In this document: in pieces, positions 4,167 through 6,339 of the stretch
Numbering within the stretch: the stretch's first letter is position 1
How the letters are laid out: each line of letters starts with the position of its first letter
From: Acidilobaceae archaeon
Lineage (GTDB): Archaea; Thermoproteota; Thermoprotei_A; Sulfolobales; Acidilobaceae
Reading direction: 5' to 3'
Assembly (NCBI GenBank): GCA_027057815.1
Contig: JALURD010000038.1
Span: 1-6,339 of the forward strand
DNA: 6,339 nt
The notes under the pieces: generated by a model
What the model saw: the letters and a program-made list of their open reading frames with translations, nothing else
The model's database searches: none
Told to the model about the DNA's origin: nothing
Program-made: the position numbers and the translations under genes

Positions 4167-6218
4167 ATGGTGGAACTCACGCGAGACGTAGCCCTTAAGA
4201 TGTACGAATTAATGTGGAAGATTAGGCTCTTCGAGGAGAAGATAAGGGAGGCATACTATGAGGGCAAGCAGCCGCTCTTTAACATAGCGGCTGGTCCTAT
4301 CCCTGGAGAGATGCACCTAGCGGCAGGGCAGGAGCCGGCAGCGGTAGGCATGATGATACACCTCAGGCCTGAGGATGTAGTGGTAGGCACTCACCGGTCG
4401 CACCACCTGGCAATAGCTAAAGGTGTAGACTTGAAGAAACTTGCAGCCGAGATCTTCGGCAAGAAGACCGGGCTAGGCAAGGGTAAGGGTGGACACATGC
4501 ACCTCTTCGACTCCAAAGTGAACTTCAGCTGCAGCGGCATAGTTGGGGCGAGCTTCCCACAGGCCGCAGGCGCTGCTCTGGCGTTCAAGCTGATGGGGGT
4601 AGACAACGTTGCAGTAGCTTATGGAGGCGACGGTGCTGCGAACCAGGGCACTTTCCATGAGGCCCTGAACCTCGCAGCCATCTGGGATCTACCCCTCATA
4701 GTTGTGATAGAGGATAACAAGTGGGCTATATCGGTGCCGAAGAGCAAGTCTACAGCCATCGAGAGGAACTCTGACAGGGCAAGCGCCTACGGGATCCCTG
4801 GAGTATTCGTGCCCGACAACGACTTATTCGCGATGTTCGAGGCTGCCAAGGAGGCTGTGGAGAGGGCCCGCAAGGGTAAGGGGCCGACTCTCATCGAGAT
4901 AGAGACTTACAGGTTCTACGGCCACTTCGAGGGGGATCCCCAAGTATACAGGCCGAAGGAGGAGATAGAGGAGATTAAGAGGAAGGACCCGATAATCAGG
5001 GTTAGGGATGAGCTGAAGAGGAGGGGATGGCTCGACGACGAGACCGACAAGAAGATAGTGGAGAAGGCGAGGTCTGAGGTCGAGGAGGCTATAAAGTATG
5101 CTAGGGAGAGTCCCTACCCTGAACCCGAGGAGGCGGTCCGCGGAGTCTTCGCATCAGAGGTTAGGCCCGAAGAGCTGGAGAAGTACGTGGAGCCTAGTTT
5201 CGAAGAGTTGCTAAAGGGCGAGAGAAAGCTGCCCATGTACAAGGCTATAGCTGAGGCCATAGATCAGGTCATGGAAAAGGACGAGCGGGTATTCTACATG
5301 GGAGAAGACGTCGGGGTTTACGGTGGCATATTCGGTGTCACCCAGGGCCTATACCAAAAGTATGGGCCGGAGAGGATTAGGGACACACCGATCTCCGAGT
5401 CTGCTTTCATAGGCGCAGCGGTTGGGGCTGCTGCCGTAGGCATGAGGCCAATAGTAGAGCTCATGTTCGTCGACTTCCTCGGTGTCACCTATGACCAGAT
5501 ATTCAACCATATGGCCAAAAACTTCTACATGTCTGGAGGCCAGTTCAAGATGCCCATAGTTCTAACGACAGCGATAGGAGGAGGTTACAGCGATGCAGCC
5601 CAGCACTCCCAGGTGCTCTACGCCCTATTCGCCCACGTACCCGGACTCAAAGTCGTGGTTCCGTCTAACTCATATGACGCTAAGGGGCTAATGATTCAAG
5701 CCATAAGAGACGATGACCCTGTAGTATACATGTTCCACAAGGGCCTCCTAGGCCTGCCATGGATGCCCTACCCGGAGACAGCTATAACGCATGTGCCAGA
5801 GGAGCCCTACACGGTACCCTTCGGCAAGGCAAGGATACTCAAGGAGGGCAAGGATATAACCATAGTATCAGCGGCCCTCATGGCCCACAGAGCCCTTGAG
5901 GCCGCGGCTCTACTGGAGAAGGATGGAATAAGCGCCGAGGTAATCGATCTGAGGACGCTCGTCCCCCTAGACAAGAAGACCATAGTTGAGAGCGTCCAGA
6001 AAACCGGAAGACTGCTCGTGGTCGACGAGGACTACAAGAGCTACGGCCTCACCGGCGAGATCGCAGCGGTGGTCCTCGAAGAGGCGCAGCCCTACCTAAA
6101 AGCGTACAAGAGGCTTGCAGTGCCAGACGTGCCCATACCGTACAGCAGGCCCCTCGAGCAGTACATACTGCCCTCGGCCGAGAAGATTGCTGAGGCAGCC
6201 AAGAGCATGGTAAAGTAG
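4167..6218 (+). CDS. 2-oxoacid dehydrogenase E1 component, fused alpha-beta, TPP-dependent
   Basis: E1 decarboxylates a 2-oxoacid (or cleaves acetoin) and passes the acyl group to the lipoyl arm of E2. Alpha and beta, normally two genes, form one 683-residue chain. The alpha half (about 1-325) has RLFEEKI (20-26), HRSHH (76-80), GKGGHMHLFD (106-115) and the TPP/Mg motif GDG (154-156) through IEDN (181-184). A charged linker (about 325-352) leads to the beta half (about 355-683) with GEDVGVYGGIFGVTQGL (379-395, Glu380), RIRDTPISESAFIGAAVGAA (403-422), NFYMSGGQFKMP and AAQHSQ (477-482, catalytic His480). Both halves look intact. Tone resembles acetoin/pyruvate types, but the substrate (pyruvate, branched-chain 2-oxoacid or acetoin) cannot be decided here. 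It has its own BRE/TATA and RBS and is followed after 36 bases by E2. A frameshift artefact joining two genes is unlikely, since the linker is open and natural-looking. Confidence 0.93.
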   Translation: MVELTRDVALKMYELMWKIRLFEEKIREAYYEGKQPLFNIAAGPIPGEMHLAAGQEPAAVGMMIHLRPEDVVVGTHRSHHLAIAKGVDLKKLAAEIFGKKTGLGKGKGGHMHLFDSKVNFSCSGIVGASFPQAAGAALAFKLMGVDNVAVAYGGDGAANQGTFHEALNLAAIWDLPLIVVIEDNKWAISVPKSKSTAIERNSDRASAYGIPGVFVPDNDLFAMFEAAKEAVERARKGKGPTLIEIETYRFYGHFEGDPQVYRPKEEIEEIKRKDPIIRVRDELKRRGWLDDETDKKIVEKARSEVEEAIKYARESPYPEPEEAVRGVFASEVRPEELEKYVEPSFEELLKGERKLPMYKAIAEAIDQVMEKDERVFYMGEDVGVYGGIFGVTQGLYQKYGPERIRDTPISESAFIGAAVGAAAVGMRPIVELMFVDFLGVTYDQIFNHMAKNFYMSGGQFKMPIVLTTAIGGGYSDAAQHSQVLYALFAHVPGLKVVVPSNSYDAKGLMIQAIRDDDPVVYMFHKGLLGLPWMPYPETAITHVPEEPYTVPFGKARILKEGKDITIVSAALMAHRALEAAALLEKDGISAEVIDLRTLVPLDKKTIVESVQKTGRLLVVDEDYKSYGLTGEIAAVVLEEAQPYLKAYKRLAVPDVPIPYSRPLEQYILPSAEKIAEAAKSMVK

Positions 6219-6254
6219 CCAGTCCAACAGGCTAAACGTGGGGGCTGAAGAAGG

Positions 6255-6339
6255 TTGCTTGTAGTAGTCCCAGAACTCTGGAACCCTAAAGAGCACGGTG
6301 AAGGCATAATAGCCGAGTGGTACAAGACCGAAGGCTCTA
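6255..6339 (+). CDS. E2 dihydrolipoamide acyltransferase, N-terminal lipoyl domain (partial)
   Basis: The last 85 bases encode 28 residues, MLVVVPELWNPKEHGEGIIA followed by EWYKTEGS, and run off the window. The VPELW...EG.I..W....GS pattern is the start of an E2 lipoyl domain, ahead of the lysine turn. E2 is the core of the complex: it accepts the acyl group from E1 on its lipoyl arm and transfers it to CoA. TTG 6255 is the only sensible start because an in-frame TGA lies at 6246-6248. The upstream site is weak (GGGGG at about 6240-6244). The 36-base spacing after E1, with no promoter seen, implies cotranscription. The identity of the catalytic domain cannot be seen. Confidence 0.75.
   Translation, partial: MLVVVPELWNPKEHGEGIIAEWYKTEGS

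Noticed and set aside
6096..6325. Two overlapping - strand reading frames at the window end
   Set aside because: They are antisense to the conserved E1 C-terminus and the start of E2, and neither resembles a known protein.
1..6339. CRISPR array, insertion sequence or attachment site
   Set aside because: There are no regularly spaced repeats, transposase-like products or flanking terminal repeats; GGGATCCC spacing is irregular and inside genes.

Overview
The window looks like a piece of chromosome from a hyperthermophilic crenarchaeon (class Thermoprotei) of moderately high G+C. The pointers are heavy use of AGG/AGA for arginine and ATA for isoleucine, frequent GTG/TTG starts, GGAGGTGA-type ribosome binding sites placed inside upstream genes, a BRE/TATA promoter instead of -35/-10 boxes, and a probable WhiP-type two-winged-helix protein, a family known from crenarchaea. 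The genus cannot be fixed from sequence reading alone. Every recognisable gene lies on the + strand.

Layout: (1) 2-196, the 3' end of an unrecognised protein. (2) 253/268-1011, a two-winged-helix DNA-binding protein, probably the WhiP replication initiator. (3) 1012-1267, an intergenic stretch with two perfect inverted repeats and weak TATA-like segments. (4) 1268-4020, a tightly overlapping four-gene lipoylation operon: a stand-alone lipoyl domain protein (85 aa, lipoyl Lys48), lipoyl synthase LipA, a LipM-like octanoyltransferase with a single Cys at the expected catalytic position, and an LplA-like lipoate-protein ligase without a C-terminal accessory domain. (5) 4021-4166, an AT-rich promoter region with a T-tract terminator for the operon, palindromes and a BRE/TATA. 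(6) 4167-6218, a 2-oxoacid dehydrogenase E1 component with alpha and beta subunits fused in one 683-aa chain. (7) 6255-end, the first 28 codons of the E2 acyltransferase, starting with its lipoyl domain.

Together the genes give a coherent story. LipM-like protein (or LplA with free lipoate) loads a lipoyl domain, LipA inserts sulfur, and the lipoylated product serves the E1/E2 oxidative decarboxylation complex encoded next door. The small lipoyl protein at the head of the operon could be a substrate or a scaffold for assembly, analogous to GcvH in the Bacillus LipM/LipL relay; this is inference.

The strongest signal not explained by the genes is the octamer palindrome GGGATCCC. I counted 14 copies by eye (17 copies of the core GGATCC), in different reading frames, against roughly 0.15-0.2 expected from base composition. 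Eight of the 14 fall in 860 bases of the two ligase genes and none in the WhiP-like gene. It resembles the HIP1 phenomenon of cyanobacteria.
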